A stretch of 64,000 nucleotides of DNA from Calycina herbarum (GCA_001414485.1 LLEY01000066.1:186001-250000); one strand, 5' to 3'; numbered from the stretch's first letter, positions 35,995 through 50,200 are shown. Made by a program: numbers and translations. The notes: generated by a model not told the origin, from the sequence alone.

Positions 35995-38134
35995 AATAGT
36001 ATAATTTTCTAGTTTAATATAATAAACCTTGAATCTTCTTTCTCTATTATCTTCTTTCTAAGAACTTAGAAAGAATATTACTTTTTCTTTATTAGAAAAA
36101 GCTACTTTATATACTAGACTATCTTCTACTATTCTCTTAGGTTCTAGAAGTGTTCTTATAAAGCGTCTCTCTATAGACTAATCTAATAATACTCGTGGTT
36201 TATACTAAACCTATTTAACAGTTGCTCTATATAATATCTTAATAGTCTATTATTTACCTTTTATAGGTTAGTAGAATTCCTAGATTAGATTAGCTTAGAG
36301 GTCTACCTTAGTAACTCTAAATATTCGCTGATCCTCTAATTCTTTAAATACTATTATAACTCCTTTTTCAACTCTTAATACCTAATATTTCTCGTTAATT
36401 TCTAACTTATAGTCTTAACTAAGTAGATAGATAGTTATGTCTGACTTTAGATATCTATTATATTTATTAAATCCTTCTAGGTAATACTACTACTATTTAG
36501 TAGTATTATTTCTTAAATTAGTAACTATCTATAGATCTCCCTTCTCTAGGTAGTTATTTAGTATTATCTATTCTAGTCCTAGCTTCTTAAACTTAATAGT
36601 TTCTTCGCTATTAATAGAGCTAACTATAGTTACTTAATCTTAATCATTCCTTACTATCTTATAAGTAGTTAAGATAGTAGGATTAATTTCTTAAGTAGAA
36701 TATAGGCTCTAGGAATCAGGTTTCTATCCTTTTATATATACCTATCTATTTCCTCTCTTAAAGGTCTTAATAAATGTCTATGTTTCTTCTTCTTTAGGTT
36801 TATATATTCTAAGATTTACTTTTAATAACTTAGATTCTAACTCTAATAACTCTAATAAACTTATTAAAGGTAGTGATTTATATTCTACTTAAAGAAGTAG
36901 TTTATAATCTATTTCTAACTATATATTATAATATTCTTTAAGTAATAGATCTCTATTATTATTAGTATCTTATACTTTACTAACTTATAACTTAATTCCT
37001 TTGTTTAGCTATAAGTATATAGTACCTGCTATTATATCTATAGCGTTTATTTTAATTTATATACTATATCCTCTAGCTTCGAGTTCCTCGTCTATAAGTT
37101 TAATTTTATTAAGTAATACTACTTCTTTATAAACTATAGTATTAATTCGTCCGTTTCTATTAGAGTCTTTCTTACTATACTTATTTACTCTATAGCTAGA
37201 GAGGCTATAGTTATAATATAAGTTCTACTTATGTTAATAATTTCGCTTCTTCTAAGAAAGTCCTTCTTTCTTTAGAAAGGTTTTCTTCTATATAGTATTT
37301 ACCTCCTTACTATGTTTATTAGTATAAGAGTACTTCTACTTTCTTAACTCTTAACTCTTTTCTCTGTATCTAGAGTTACTCTTTCTAAATTTATATAGAC
37401 GGTTATCTAACTAGATAACCTCTTTAATTATACCTATAATAGTTAAGAACTATATATTCTACTTAGCTATCTCCTTATAGATATATACTTTTAATCTTTT
37501 ATAGAAGAGTTCTATAAGAGTAATAGTATCCTACTCTAATTTCGTTCTATAATATTAAAATTTATTAGTATAATCTATTACTAATCCGGTCTAGTATAAC
37601 TCTAAAAGCTTATATATAGCTGTTTAGATCGTGTTAAAGTCTTTAAAGACTTTTCTAATAGTTGTCTTAAATCCTCTCTAAGATTTAAATATAATCTTAG
37701 TTAATTCTATCTTTCTATCTTTATTCTTATTCTTAAAGAAGTCCTCTAAGTATAACTAAGCCTATTCTAATACTAATCTCCTAAGGTAGGAGATAGCGAA
37801 GATAGTTTATAAATTATAATTACCTTTGAATTTATTAGAATTAAAGTTAAAGTAGATGTCTATTTAAAGAAGGAATAAGTCTAGTTCCTTTTACTTTCTA
37901 TAATACGTATCTAGTATCTTAACTTTAATAGTTTTAAGTACTTCGACCTTATAGAGCTTAAGAGCGTCTAGTATACTAATATTATCGTCGTTCTTAGCTA
38001 AGTATATACTAGTAAGTATCCTTCTAGATATACTTCTAGATATACCTATAACGTTAACTTAACTAGTATTCAGGCTAGCTACTGTAGAGGTTGCTAGAGC
38101 TATAGCGACTAAACTTCTAAGTAGATACTTAAAG

Positions 38135-38598
38135 TATAATAAAACTTAAATAAACTAAACAAAAATAACTAAGTCTTAAAAGTTAGTATATAGATAAGAA
38201 GTATAGATATACTAGGTTATTTACTTAGAAGTAAACTTGTTACTTATATTAAAGATATTAAATAAGATAATAAGATTAATAACTAAAGTTAAGTACGAAG
38301 CTCTTATCTAATAGTAGACGTGCTAGTATTATATAGAACCTTTATTTCTAAGTATATCGCTTATATTACTTATATCGCTCGCGTCGCTCGCGATTAAGAC
38401 GATTAGAGCGATATAGGCGATCACGTTACATGATCGCACGTGACTTCTAATAATACTATAATAGTAAGATCCTGAAATCCCTAAATGTCCTTCGTATTAC
38501 TGATTTCCTCCTATATTACCTTCTATTCCCGGATGTTATACCTTGTTCTATTAGAACGCTGTCTAGACTACTTACTACGTATACTATAGTTCGTAACA
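38135..38598 (-). repeat. 5' LTR of chromovirus A3 (464 bp)
   Basis: Reverse-oriented family A LTR ending GTTCGTAACA at 38598. It includes the GCGATATA-type unit array (about 38356-38420). Confidence 0.9.
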
Positions 38599-39693
38599 CT
38601 CGCTTCTCTAGTTAAAGTCTCTGTCTCTAACTGCTTAGTAGATAAGAACAGTGATTTATAGTTTAGAGGTAGACTATAGGTTCTTAACTATAAGCTATTA
38701 TAGACTACGATTATATAAGAACTCTATGATTCTATACTTATAAGCTATTCTAGTAAGAATAGGATAATTATAATAGTCTTAAAAGAGTTCTTCTAGCTAA
38801 ACCTACAGACTATAGTTAAGTAGTTTATCTATAACTATAGAGTTTACAGACGTACTAAGGTCTAGAGAGATCGTAAACAAGGCCTACTTTGTCTATTACT
38901 AATTCCTAAATAGTAATAGCAGGAGATCTCTATCGACTTTATTAGACTACTACTTATAAGTAAAGGCTCTGATATAATAGTAGTGTTTATAGACCGTTTA
39001 GGCAAAGAAGTGCTCCTTATAGCTTATAACTCGACTATATTATTAAGGAATTTACTCGCTTATTTATTACTATATACTATAGCTTATATAGACTACTAAG
39101 AGCAATAGTATCTAATAGAGGCCTGTAATTTATTAGACAAGTATAGAAGACGCTTTATAACTTCTTATAGATTAAACGATAGATCTCTATAGCCTTTTAT
39201 CTATAGTCTAACGAGTTAATAAAACAGGTAAATACAGAAGTCGAGACGCTTCTATAGTAGTAGATTAATATAGCTTAGAACGGCTAGGCCGCCTAGCTAC
39301 TAGTAGTACAGCTAGCTTTTAATAAACAAGATTTAATATTAACAGATATAAGCTCTTTCTAACTTAGCTACGGTTACCTGTTATAGACTATCGACCTTTT
39401 AATAGACGTCGTAGCACTTATAAACATAAAAATACTAATTCAAAAAAGCGAAGTAATAGTAGTAAAGATTAAGACTATTATAGAATAGGTATAATTATTA
39501 ATAGCAAGAGTATAATAAGACTAGGAGACTTAAGTAAATCGTTTATAGAATCCCGCTCCTACGTATAAGATTAGAGATAAGGTTTACTTAAGCTTATAGA
39601 ATATATAGATAGACAGGGCTAGTAAGAAACTAGATACTCGATCTACTAAGTTTATAGTTATCGAGGTTATTAGCCTGTCTATATATAGGCTAG
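38599..39693 (+). mobile_element. Element B, outer copy, integrase segment
   Basis: 1.1 kb collinear with 30085-31190 of the B copy to the left: it starts in CTCGCTTCT and runs through the integrase to GCCTGTCTATATATAGGCTAG. Chromovirus A4 interrupts it at 39693/39694 and it resumes at 61396. The same stretch is therefore present twice in the window. Confidence 0.87.
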
Positions 39694-40155
39694 TATTACG
39701 AATCACGGAAAGTAGTAAGTAGTCTAGACAGCGCTCTAATAGAATAAGATACGACATCTAGGAAAGGAAGGTAATATAGAAGGAAATTAATAATACGAAA
39801 GGTATTTAAGGGTTTCAGGATCTCACTATTGTAGGACTGTTGGAAGTCATATGTAGTCACGTGACGTAATCGCTCTAATCGCTCTAATTACTCTAATCGC
39901 GAGCGATATAAGCGATATAAGCGATGTAGGCGATGTACTTAGGAACGAAGGTTCTATATAAGACTAGCACGTCTACTATTAGATAAAAGCTTTATACTTA
40001 ACTTTAGTTATTAATCTTATTATCTTATTTAATATCTTTAATATAAGTAATAAGTTTACTTCTAAGTAAATAACCTAGTATATCTATACTTCTTACTTAT
40101 ATACTAACCTTTAAGACTTAGTTATCTTTATTTAGTTCGTTTAAGTTTCGTTATA
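39694..40155 (+). repeat. 5' LTR of chromovirus A4 (462 bp)
   Basis: Starts TATTACGAATCACGG and ends CGTTATA. It contains the unit array at 39868-39938 and the word ACTTCTAAGTAA at 40058-40069, whose complement occurs just inside the element at 40166-40177. Confidence 0.92.
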
Positions 40156-43100
40156 CTTTAAGCACTTACTTAGAAGTTCAGTCGCTATAGCCCTAGTAAC
40201 CCCCGCCGTAGCTAGCTTAAATACTAGTCGAGTTAACGTTATAGAAACATCTAGAAGCACTACTAGAAGAACACCTACTAGTATATAGTTAACTAGGAAC
40301 AATGATAATATTAGTATACTAGACGCCTCTAAGCCTTATAAGGTCGAAGTACTTAAGTCTATTAAAGTTAAGATACTAGATACGTATTATAAGAAGCGAA
40401 AGAAACTCGACTTATTTCTTCTTTAAATAAACATCTATTTTAACTTTAACTCTAATAAGTTTAAAGGTGATTATAATTTATAAACTATCTTTACTATCTC
40501 CTACCTTAGAGGATCAGCGTTAGAATAGGCTTAGCTATACTTAGAGAACTTCTTTAAGAATAAGAAAGAAGATAGAAAGATAGAATTAACTAAGATTATA
40601 TTTAAATCTTAGAAAGGATTTAAAGTAACTATTAGAAAAGTCTTTAGAGACTTCGACGTAATCTGAATAGCTATATATAAGCTTTTAGAATTATACTAGA
40701 CTAGATTAGTAATAGATTATACTAATAAATTTTAATAATATAGTATAAAGTTAGAATAGGATATTATTATTCTTATAAAACTCTTCTATAGAGGATTAAA
40801 GATATATATCTATAAGAAGATAACTAAATAGAATATATAATTCTTAACTATTATAGGTATAATTAAGGAAGTTGTCTAGTTAGATAACCGCTTATACGAA
40901 TTTAGAAAGAGTAATCCTAGATATAGGGAAAAGAGTTAAGAGTTAGGAAAGTAGAAGCACTCTTATACTAATAAACATAGTAAGAAAGCGAACGTTATAT
41001 AGAAGAAAACCTTTCTAAAGAAAGGAAGACTTTCCTAGAAGAATCGAAATCGTCGACGTAAGTAGAACTTATATTATAACTATAGCCTCTCTAGCTATAG
41101 AGTAAATAAGTATAGTAAGAAGAAAGACTTTATTAGAAAAGAATAAATTAATACTATAGTATATAAGAAAGTAGTATTACTTAATAAAATTAAACTTATA
41201 AATAAGAAGCTCGAAGCTAGAGAATATAGTACGTAGATCGAAATAGATACTACGAATATAAACGTAAGCGCTATATACCTATAGCTAAATAACAGAATCG
41301 AGTTATAAGCTAGTAAGATATAAGACACTAATAATAATAGAGATCTATTACTTAAAGAATATTATAATATATAGTTAGAAATAGATTATAAACTACTCTT
41401 TTAAGTAGAATATAAATTACTACTATTAATAAGTTTATTAGAGTTATTAGAATCGGTATCTAATTTATTAGAAATAGATCTATAAATGCTTAAGCTTAAA
41501 TAAGATAAGATATAGGTATTTATTAGAATATTTAAAAGAGAGAATAGATAAGTATATATAGAAAACTAGAAACCTGATTTTTAGAGCTTATATTCTACTT
41601 AAAGAATTAACTCTACGGTTTTAACTATATACTTAATAGTATAAAATAAACAAGACTAGGTAGTAATAGTTAGCCTTATTACTAAGAGAGAAACCGTTGA
41701 ATTTAAAGAACTAGGTCTAGAATAAATAGTAATAAATAACTACCTAGAGAAAGAAGACTTATAAATAGTTACTAAGATAAAGAATAGTACTATTAAATAG
41801 GAATAGTATTATCTAAAAAATTTTAATAAATATAATAGATGTTTAAAATTAGATATTACTACTTATCTACCTAGCTAGGATTATAAGTTAGAAATTAATA
41901 AGAAATATTAGATATTAAGAGTAGAGAAGGAAATAATAATATTATTTAAGAGATTAGAAGATTAGTAGATGTTTAAGGTTATTTAAGTAAACTTATAAGC
42001 TACTTTAATCTAGGAATTTTACTAACTAATAGAAAGCGAATAATAGATTACTAAAATTCTAGGAGAAATAACTATTAAATAGGTTTATTATAAACTACGA
42101 GCTATATTAGACTAGTTAATAGAGAGATGCTTTATTAAGACCTTTCTAGAACCTAAGGGAATTATAGAAGATAGTCTAATATATAAAATAGCTTTTTCTA
42201 ATAATAAAAAAGTAATATTCTTTCTAAGCTCTATAAAAGAAGATAATAGAAAAAGAAGATTTAAGGTTTATTATATTAAACTAGAAAATTATACTACTAT
42301 AGAAGAGTTAAACGCTATATCTAGAGAAAATTAACTTATAGTACTAGTAAAGATAAGAGAGAAGGAACTTCGAGTTTTAATTAATTCTAGAGTAATAGGT
42401 AATTTCCTTTCTCTAATAGCTTAGAAGAAGCTAAACGTTCTAATTAAAGGAATAAGACTATATTACTTAGGAGTAGTTAATAGAATAGATATTATATACT
42501 AAAATAGGATTATTAATTAGTAAACTATTCTAGTAAAAGTTAATATCAAAGAATACTATTTAGATATATAATTCGATATTATTAAAATAGAGAGTAAGGA
42601 AGTAATACTTAATATACTATAGATTTAGAAACATAATCTAGAAATCGATTAGAAGACTAGAATAATAATCTTTAGTTAATATAAATATATAGGTTTATAT
42701 TTATAACTTTAAAGCTAGAACAAGGTTAGCGCTACCTCTTCTAAAGCGCTAGAATACCTTGTCTAAGGTCCTTTACAGGTTAGTAAGACAGCTGATAACG
42801 AAATACCTATATAGTATAGAGAATTTAAGGCTTTGTTTAAAAACCTAGAAGACTTATAAGCCTTACTAGAACACTACTTATAGGATTATAAGATTAAATT
42901 AAAAGAGGGTTATTACCTCTTAAAGTAGAAGCTCCGGTTATATAATTAGAAAAGTCTCTAAAGAATAGAAAGTTATATAAAAGAAGATATTAAAAAGAGA
43001 TATGTTAAGAGATCTAAGTCGCTAATTATCTTAAATATACTTATTATTAAGAAGACAGACGACCTAGAAGAGAGAGTATATATTAATTATTAAGAAGTAA

Positions 43101-43798
43101 ATTATACTATAGTTAAGAACGCTTATCTACTACTACTTAGCTAATACTTATAAGATAAGTTAAGTAAAGTAGTATAATTTATAAAATTAGATTAATAAAA
43201 CGTTTATAAACTTATATAAATAAAAGTTAGAAACGAATAGAAGATAGTATTTATCTTACTATTAGTCTTTTATAAATATATAGTTATACTATTTAGACTA
43301 TATAATATACTAGCTATATATTAGAAGTAAAATAATAATATTTTAAGAGATCTTCTAGGAATAATAGTAATCTATTATCTAGATAATATTCTAATCTTTT
43401 TAAAAAAAGAAGAAGAATATAAGAGATATATTAGAGAAGTTTTATAATAACTTATAATAGTGAACTCTTAATTGAAACTCTTAAAATATAAGTTTAAAGT
43501 AACTTAAACACTCTTTCTTAGATAGGTATTTAACCTAGAGAAAATAGAAATAGATCTAGTAAAGATCTAAGACATCTTAAACTAGAAATTACTAGAGAAT
43601 ATTAAAGATATATAGTCCTTCTTTAGATTTATAAACTTCTACTATCTATTTATTTAAGACTATATAAAGATTACTAAACTAATATTAGTACTAGTAAAAA
43701 AGGCTATTAAATTTATATAGAATAAATAAGCTAAGAACGCTTTCTAGAAGATTAAAGTAAGGTTTATAGAAAAACCTATTTTATATATAGTACTAGAC

Positions 43799-45161
43799 TA
43801 CTTATAACCGACACTTCTTTTTTTTACTCTATATCTTATTAAAATCTCAGACACTCTTTTATATACTATAACATCAGTTTATATAGGAATTAGATAGTAA
43901 TTAGATATATAGATATATAGGAACTAGGGCTTTATTTTATACTACTAGGAACTTAGAATAAAAGTAGCTTAAAAGCTAGTACTTTATATACTATCTACTA
44001 GCCTTAATATAAGCCTCTATTCTAGAGAGTATACTCTTATATAAAACATCAAAGTTCTCCTTATCTAGAGTATCCCAGGCTGCTTATAGAGCACTTTCAA
44101 GTCTTTGCCTTGAATACTCACTTATAGAAGTGTCTATAGCTATATTAGAGAATATTTCAAAGACCCTTCTTTTAAGCTCCTACTAGATATACTTAATAGA
44201 GTTTAGGTCAGGGGAGTAAGGAGGCTAATTTATTACTATATCGATTCCACGCTCTCTAAACCACTCTTTAACCTTTCCAGTAGTATATATAGAAGCATTG
44301 TCTTATATAAACTTATACCCGGGGTCTAAAGACTCGTACGTAGGAGCTACTTCAGCGTCAAGGACCTTAAGATAGCTCTCAGTACTATACCTATGCTTTA
44401 TAGCCTTAAAATCTCGGTCTATAATATATAGGTTAGTACGACCGTTATTCTAAAAGCACCCCTAGACTATAACCTTTATATTCTTCTTATAATCGTAGGT
44501 CTATACTATATCTCTTACCTACTTATTATCCTACGAACTACGGAACACCCACTCGTCTCTTTTGCCCTTCCCCCGCTCTATAGAGCACTTATCGCTCTAC
44601 ATGTGTATACTCTATTCCTCTACGTTTCTGTTCCTATTCCTTAGGTACTAAGCAAGCCTTTTAGCTGCATTCTTTATTATAAGAAAGAGGCGACGTCGTA
44701 CGCGCTAGTTCGTGATGCCGTTCTCTTTGAGGATCCGCTTTAAAGTAGTAGTCGAGCAATCTAGGGCACAGTCCCTTTTTACTTCGTCGTAGGTACTCTT
44801 TAGGTATAGGCGTACGTAGCGTAGAATATGTCGTTCATCGGTCTTAGTATATAACTTCTTCCAGAGAGTACGCTTTAAATTAGTTCCGTCGTCGCGTAAT
44901 ATATCTGTTACGATAGTGTCTACTACAGTAGTATAGGGCAGGTCAAGGTGCTCGGAGATAGCAGTGTCTAATATACCCTCTATAAACATACTAATAATCT
45001 TCTCTCTATCGTAAGGCTTTAGCTGCTTCTTAGAAACGTGATTCCTGGTAATAGCTCCTATAGGAGTACGTTATAGTAGTATTTTGTAGTATTATTATAA
45101 GAAGGTAGGAACTAGGGAACGCGGCTTTTCACGCTTTTCGTCAAAGTATCGGTTATAAGTA
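43799..45161 (-). mobile_element. Tc1/mariner transposon (1,363 bp) with interrupted transposase
   Basis: The inverted ends match over about 20 bp (TACTTATAACCGACACTT against its complement with one change). The transposase is on the minus strand. The clearest open part, 44705-44989, reads an HTH region (RYVRLYLKSTYDEVKRDCALDCSTTTLKRIL). Downstream follow a DNAS motif with Asp at 44300-44302 and PPYSPDLNSIK at about 44190-44222, where the final catalytic Glu has become Lys (44192-44194), spaced 35 residues. It would have moved by cut-and-paste at TA. Composition is less AT-biased than the host A4, suggesting later arrival. GAC stands on both outer sides of the TA...TA ends. Confidence 0.85.
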
Positions 45162-46965
45162 GACCGTGACTATAACTTCGATATAGATAAACTAAGTACA
45201 ATTAAAACAGATGCTTTAGATATAGTAGTAGGTGCGATCTACCTATAACTAAATAATAAAGGAAGACTTATATCTATTATATACTATTCTAAAACGTTTA
45301 ATCTAGTATAACAAAACTATAGTATCTTTAACAAAGAATTACTTACTATAGTATTAGCTCTAGAATACTAGAGAATTTATTTATAGCTAGTAAAATACTA
45401 AGTTACGATTCTCTTTAACTATAAGAACCTTAGAACGTTTATAATAACTAAGGAGCTTATAACTAGATAGTTAGCTAAATAGGTAGAGATTTTAGAAGAG
45501 TTTAATATTATTATTCGCTATATAAAAGGAACGTTAAATACTCGAGCTAATACTCTTAGCTAGAAACCTGGATATAAGAGAAATAAAGAGTATAAGAAGA
45601 TTATAATCTTAAAAACTCTTAAAAACAGAGACTTAGTACCTATAGTATATAAAATAGTAGCGATAAATAATATATAGATAGATAAAATTTAGAGTATATA
45701 TAAGAGTTATAATTAGTATATAAAAGGAAAACTATAAGTTCCTAGCTTATATATAAAAGAATTTATATAAGAATATTATACTATATCTATCTATAGCTAC
45801 TAAGGAATTCGTAGAACTCTCTAGTAGATAAGATAATACTACTATATTAACCGATTATCTACGATAGTAAAGGAAGTAATAGTAGAATATAATACCTATA
45901 CTAGGAATAAAGCTTCTTATTATACTCCTTATAGATAGATAAACACTACTCTAATACTATAAATACCTTAGAAATTAATATCTATAGATTTTATTATTAA
46001 ATTACTAAAATCTAAAGATCTAATAATAAAAGTTAAGTATAATACGATCCTAGTTATTATAGAACGACTTATAAAGTATATAATTCTAATAGTATATATA
46101 GAGTTAAGTATAGCTAAGGAATTAGTATTCGTATTTCTTAGAGAAGTAATCTTAAGATATAGACTATCTAAAGAAATACTCTTAAATAGAGATAAACTCT
46201 TTACCTCGAAATTTTAGATCGCTCTTATAAAATAATTAAGTATAAAAAGAAAGCTTTCTATAGCTTTCTATTCTTAGATAAATAGAGGAAACAAATATAT
46301 AAACTAAGTAGTAGAAATATACCTTTATTATTATATAAACTACTAGTAAGATAACTAGGTAGAACTACTACTTCTAGCATAGTTTGCTTATAATAGTTTA
46401 ATAACAGAAACAGCGCTTATTATACTATTCTACGCTAACTTTAGATATAAACTAACAGTGTATTAAGAACTACTATCTACGACTATTAATAACTAACTTA
46501 CTCGTATTTACGTCTTAAAAATTAAAAAGCTATATAAGAAACTTATAGAGGATTTATAATTTATAGCTAAAAGAAATATATACTACTATAATAAACAACG
46601 TAGTTAGGAGCTAATACTAAAAGAGAGAGATAAAGTCTACTTAGTATAGAAAAATATTAATATAAAAAGACTAAGTAATAAACTAGATTATAAAAAACTT
46701 AGACTATTTAAAATCAAATAAGTTAAGAGATCTTTAAATTATAAATTAGTACTATTAAAGATAATAAACATCTATCTAGTATTCTATATATCCTTACTTA
46801 AACTAGTACTACTAGGAGCCTTACTAGCTCTAATTATAGAAATTTAACTAGTAAACCTAAACGCTAAATATAAAGTTAAGAAGATTCTTAACTATAAACT
46901 TATTAGAGAATAAGTTAAGTATTTAATTAAATAGTTAGATTACCTATACTTAGAAAACACTTAGA

Positions 46966-47272
46966 TGTTACGGACCTGGCCACCGCTAAGCACGTGACTC
47001 GCGTACGGCTGCTCGCCGGCGTCCGCAAAGCCTACTATTCCTATCTAGGCTAGGAACCATTTCTATAAACGGATCGACATTCCTATAACTTATCGATTCC
47101 TTAGCTATCTCTATATTATAGGACATCTAGAAGTCTCCTCTTTCCTTCTCTTCTCTTCTATAGCTTTAGATCTTTAATTAAACCATCTCTTACTTCTCTA
47201 ATTATCTGCTATACCTATATATACTACAGGTAAGGATAACTACTAGAGGGCTAGCAGATTAGGTTTGTTATA
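46966..47272 (+). repeat. 5' LTR of element C (307 bp)
   Basis: Begins TGTTACGGACCTGG with TG intact and ends TTGTTATA. It is 22 bp shorter than the right LTR because it has one copy of a short internal repeat (CTAGGCTAGGAACCATT). Confidence 0.92.
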
Positions 47273-50200
47273 TTATCTAAAGCTCTCTTCTTCTCTCTAT
47301 TTACTACTGCTCCTAGGAAGGATTAGAATATCTGTTACGATTCTAACACGATATCTACGGTCTATATAGACCGCCCGTAGATACTACCAGCGCTTTATAT
47401 AGCCTCGCGTACCCGCGCCTACTACCGCGTATAAGAGCCTAGGGCTCTTCTATCTATACCCTCTGTCCTTATAACTGAGTTGTCTATAACGATGTCTGTT
47501 AACCAGCCTACGGACGCTTAACAGCTCGCTATAGCCCTAAAACAGGTCTGCCTACTATAAGAACAACTAGACGACGTCTGTACCTCTCTATAAGGGAATA
47601 CCCCGTTTAAAACTAGACAACATAGGTCGTTTATAGTTAAGCTTAAGGATACTAAGCCTCTAACAGATAGCTCGTCTCTAACCTTCGATAACTAGAAGAT
47701 CTAGATTAAGAATAAGTTCCTTATCAACGCCTCTATGTTTAAGCTAGAGGAAGCAAAGATAGCTTACGTTTTTAACCGTATAGCTAATATTACTTAGAAG
47801 TATCTCGTGCTCTATTACTAGAAGAGACCTAAGCCGTTTTAGTCTATAAAAGAAATAATCGCATATCTTATAGATATCTTAGAGAACCTGTTCGAAGCGT
47901 AGGACGCTTATATCGAATTCCGCCGGCTTATTATAAGAGATAACGAGACTTTCGCAACCTTCTATACTCGCTTCTTATACCTTATAGACACTAGACAGAT
48001 CCCGACAGACGACTTATAGCCTGACTTATATAATAAGCTTACGCCACCTCTATAACAGTCTATCTTACTATTCTTAGACGTCCTACTTATAAGTACAGCC
48101 CTAGTAAACAAGTGTCGACTTATTAATAAGAACTTACGAAGACTTCAGCTTTGTAGAAGCAACTTATAAACCGCTTGTCTTATCCCCTAGCCTATAACTG
48201 CTACTACTACCTCCCGCCTAGCTAGAACTTTCACTACTACTTAAACTACGTTCTATACAACCTCCTCTGCCCCGGCCCCCCGCCTTTATAGACTATTATA
48301 TAAACCAACGCCTGCTTATAAGGAACCGGACGACGCCTGCTTTAAGTATAAGAGGACTAGGCACTATGCCCGCGAATGCCCTAAGAACTCTAAGCCTATT
48401 ATAGACGTTAATAAGCTTGTAGAGCCTACGTCCGACTTAGAACAGTCGGAAAACGACTAAGTCTAGAGAAAGTCTCCCTCTTAGGCTTGCTTTACCGAGG
48501 TCCTAGCTAGTTAGCTATTAATCTAAGTCAGCTACTTAGAGGAAAACAGTTCACAGTCTCTTATAACTTAGTTTTCAATAGATATAGATTTAAAACCTCT
48601 GCTCTAGCTAATACTAGAGTAAACAGCTTTATACTTATTAGTATAAAGTTTGCTTAGAAGCTGGCTCGCTTCTTCTCTTTAACTATTTATACTCTTCCTA
48701 CTACTATTACAGTTCGCGGCTTTAATAGACAGAGTCGACAGTCTATAGACTACTATATTATTCTTTACTTATATATAGACGGCTGTAAATAGTATAACGT
48801 CTCTATAGTCCTCCTTAATACTAGCTATTAGGACCTTATTCTTAGGCGTATATAGTTTAACTAGCTTAACGTATAACTTAACCCCCGCTAGCGCTAACTT
48901 ATATAGCTCGCAGATCTCTCTTCTTCTCCTAACCTTGTCCGGCTACGCCTTCTAGATCCTAGGATCCTATAGACTCGGCTCTTAAACCTAGATTACTAAG
49001 CTAACGTAGATCGCCGCGATCAGGCTCTAGAAGAACAGGTCGTACGTAAATACTAGGAAGACCTGTAACTATCTATAAGCCTTGTCGACGAGCTGCTAGT
49101 CCCTCGGATCCTAGCGCGCCTGCCTACTACACCCCTAGCTATATATTATAGCGAGTACTAGGACCGCTAAAACAACTTACGAAATATAAACCGCGCCCTC
49201 ATAGGTTTAGATATCCGTAAAGCCTCTATAGCGCGCCTAAAACATATACGCCTTGATCTACTACTAGTAGACATCGCTGTTATTAGTACTACTATATATC
49301 GCTATAACCTATAAGATACTAAAGCTACAGCCTTTAGTACCTCTCTTTATAAGATCGATTACTTAATAGAAAAAAAGCTTACAGATTAAAAAGACGACTT
49401 ATAAGTCTAAGAAAGCCTCCTTAGAGCCTATTAGGATCTCGTAGACGTTTTCTCTAAAGCTGTGTCCGATACTCTTCTCTCTCGTTACTTATACGACTAT
49501 AAGATCGAACTTATAGACGGGAACGTAGACGACTTATTCTATAGCCTCCTCCGCTACTAGTTAACAGACGAGCTCTAGGCTATAAAATAATACCTTATTA
49601 AGAACCTTTATAAAGGTTTTATTAAGGCTAGCTAAGCCCTCTTTATAGCTCTGATTCTCTTTGTTAAGAAGTCTAATAGCTCTCTACAGTTCTATATTAA
49701 TTACTATAAGCTGAATAACCTAATCTATAAGGACTAGTATCCTCTTCTATTAATCGACGAAACTCTTACTCGTCTAGGTAAGGCTTATATCTTTATAAAG
49801 CTAGACATATAACAAGCTTTTTACCGGATTCGGATTAACTCTAAGTCTAAGGAACTAATAACGTTCTAGACCTGTTATAGAGCTTATAAGTATAAAGTTA
49901 TATCTTTTAGACTAACTAACGGATCTATAATATATCAACGGTTTATAAACGACGTACTCTTCGACTATTTAGACGACTTTTATACTACCTACTTTAATAA
50001 TATTCTTATTTACTCTAAGAACGAGCTAAACTATTAGGAACACGTCTATAAGGTCCTTTTACAGCTTCGTAAAGCTAGCTTATAAGCTAATATTAAGAAA
50101 TCTAAGTTTAACGTTACTTATATAAAGTACCTAGGCTTCTATATAAGTACTAACGGGATTAAAGTAGACTCGGAAAAGACAGAAACGATCCGTAACTAGG

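Larger units (their letters stand above)
31728..38598 (-). mobile_element. Chromovirus A3, minus strand, truncated at its 3' side
   Basis: From right to left: 5' LTR 38135-38598, gag (about 36900-38130), protease and RT (YLDN at about 32687-32698, antisense), RNase H and the start of integrase up to 31728. The integrase remainder, chromodomain and 3' LTR expected to the left are absent; element B sequence abuts directly. A pogo element (32748-34607) and a solo LTR (35633-35994) are inserted. At 38599 sequence of B resumes with CTCGC. Heavily RIP-mutated. Confidence 0.83.

Noticed and set aside
41095..41328. 77-codon hydrophobic open frame on the minus strand
   Set aside because: Antisense to the zinc-knuckle/protease region of A4; its hydrophobicity comes from AT-rich codons.
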